Assembly: GCA_900319695.1 (NCBI GenBank)
Contig: ONPN01000006.1
Span: 1-50,360, forward strand
Reading direction: 5' to 3'
Length of the DNA: 50,360 bases
Origin: an uncultured Eubacteriales bacterium
GTDB lineage: Bacteria; Bacillota; Clostridia; Oscillospirales; Oscillospiraceae
This document shows positions 49,935 through 50,360 of this stretch, in pieces. How positions within the stretch are numbered: position 1 is the stretch's first letter; each line of letters opens with the position of its first letter. Position numbers and translations under genes: made by a program. The notes beneath the pieces are model-generated. The model worked only from the letters and a program-made list of their open reading frames with translations. It searched no databases and was not told where the DNA came from.

Positions 49935-50360
49935 ATGAAGTACAAAATTCAAGGCGACAACATGCCGGTGGCGATCTGCGCGCTGGAGGACGGCGAGTCC
50001 ATGATCTGCGAATCCGGCGCCATGAGCTGGATGACCCCCAACATGGAGATGCAGACCTCGGCCGGCGGTCTCGGCAAGATGTTCGGCCGCATGTTCTCGG
50101 GGGAGAGTCTTTTCCAGAACACCTACACCGCAAAGGGCGGCAGCGGGCTGATCGCCTTTACCTCCTGCGTCCCCGGCAACATCATCGCGGTGGAGATCAC
50201 CCCGGACAAGCCCATCATCATTCAGAAGAAAGCCTTCCTCGCCATGACCACCGGCATCAGCATGGAGGTCTTCTTCCAGAAGAAGATCGGCACCGCGCTC
50301 TTCGGCGGCGAGGGCTTCATCATGCAGAAGCTCTCCGGCCAGGGCACCGTGCTGCTGGAG
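49935..50360 (+). CDS. AIM24/TIGR00266 family protein, N-terminal part
   Basis: The frame starts with ATG at 49935 after AAGGAG and runs off the right edge; 142 residues are visible. The opening MKYKIQGDNMPVAICALEDG and the repeated Gly/Ser-rich segments (CESGAMSWMTPNMEMQTSAG, FGRMFSGESLFQNTYTAKGG) match the AIM24/TIGR00266 family, which forms a double-stranded beta-helix of about 230 residues. Its role in bacteria is unknown. Confidence 0.9.
   Translation, partial: MKYKIQGDNMPVAICALEDGESMICESGAMSWMTPNMEMQTSAGGLGKMFGRMFSGESLFQNTYTAKGGSGLIAFTSCVPGNIIAVEITPDKPIIIQKKAFLAMTTGISMEVFFQKKIGTALFGGEGFIMQKLSGQGTVLLE

Overview
The window looks like chromosome of an anaerobic, spore-forming clostridium of the Oscillospiraceae type. 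The grounds are sigK with its pro-sequence, a BofA-family gene, FtsEX with M23 hydrolases, Clostridia-type proteins (DUF4364, DUF4363, DUF4830, DUF3791), GC-rich housekeeping genes and consensus sigma-A promoters. The genus cannot be fixed from the sequence.

Positions 1-17.8 kb hold a minus-strand surface-polysaccharide locus. Reading in the direction of transcription it carries RmlC and RmlD (dTDP-rhamnose), a 987-residue three-domain glycosyltransferase, a TagG/TagH-type ABC exporter, two rhamnosyltransferase-like GT2 enzymes, a large polytopic membrane protein, a polyprenyl-phosphate sugar transferase with a DUF2304 partner, and then GT2, GT8, GT2, GT4 and related enzymes. Many neighbours overlap by 4 bases (ATGA or GTGA). 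The locus is led by a 67-base CTGT repeat, a candidate leader peptide and a hairpin. It also contains a duplicated gene tail, a sign of gene-cassette shuffling.

Positions 18-20.8 kb are a small accessory patch. It has the cut-off starts of an XRE regulator and a DUF3991-type mobile-element protein that face each other, a hairpin, and a two-gene unit of an AAA/DUF4143 ATPase and a DUF3791 protein under a very good promoter.

From 20.8 to 50.4 kb the genes are mostly core: lysS and greA; a CdaR-like regulator followed by ftsE, ftsX, two M23 hydrolases and an S41-family protein; a pseudouridine synthase; asnA with DUF4364; a NagB-like protein, glmM and a GlmU-like beta-helix protein; YetF-like and DUF4363 genes; nrdR; glgA with a GH13 enzyme; a secreted Ig-like protein; vanW-like and dut genes separated by a MITE-like element; bofA; an M15 carboxypeptidase; sigK; and the start of an AIM24-family gene.

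The most unusual items are the repeat, leader and hairpin before rmlC; a run of perfect hairpins at 24.23-24.44 kb; catalytic residues missing from the S41 and NagB-like proteins; the MITE-like element that touches both the vanW stop and the dut ribosome site; and two small overlapping ORFs in the polysaccharide operon. No tRNA, rRNA or CRISPR array was seen.
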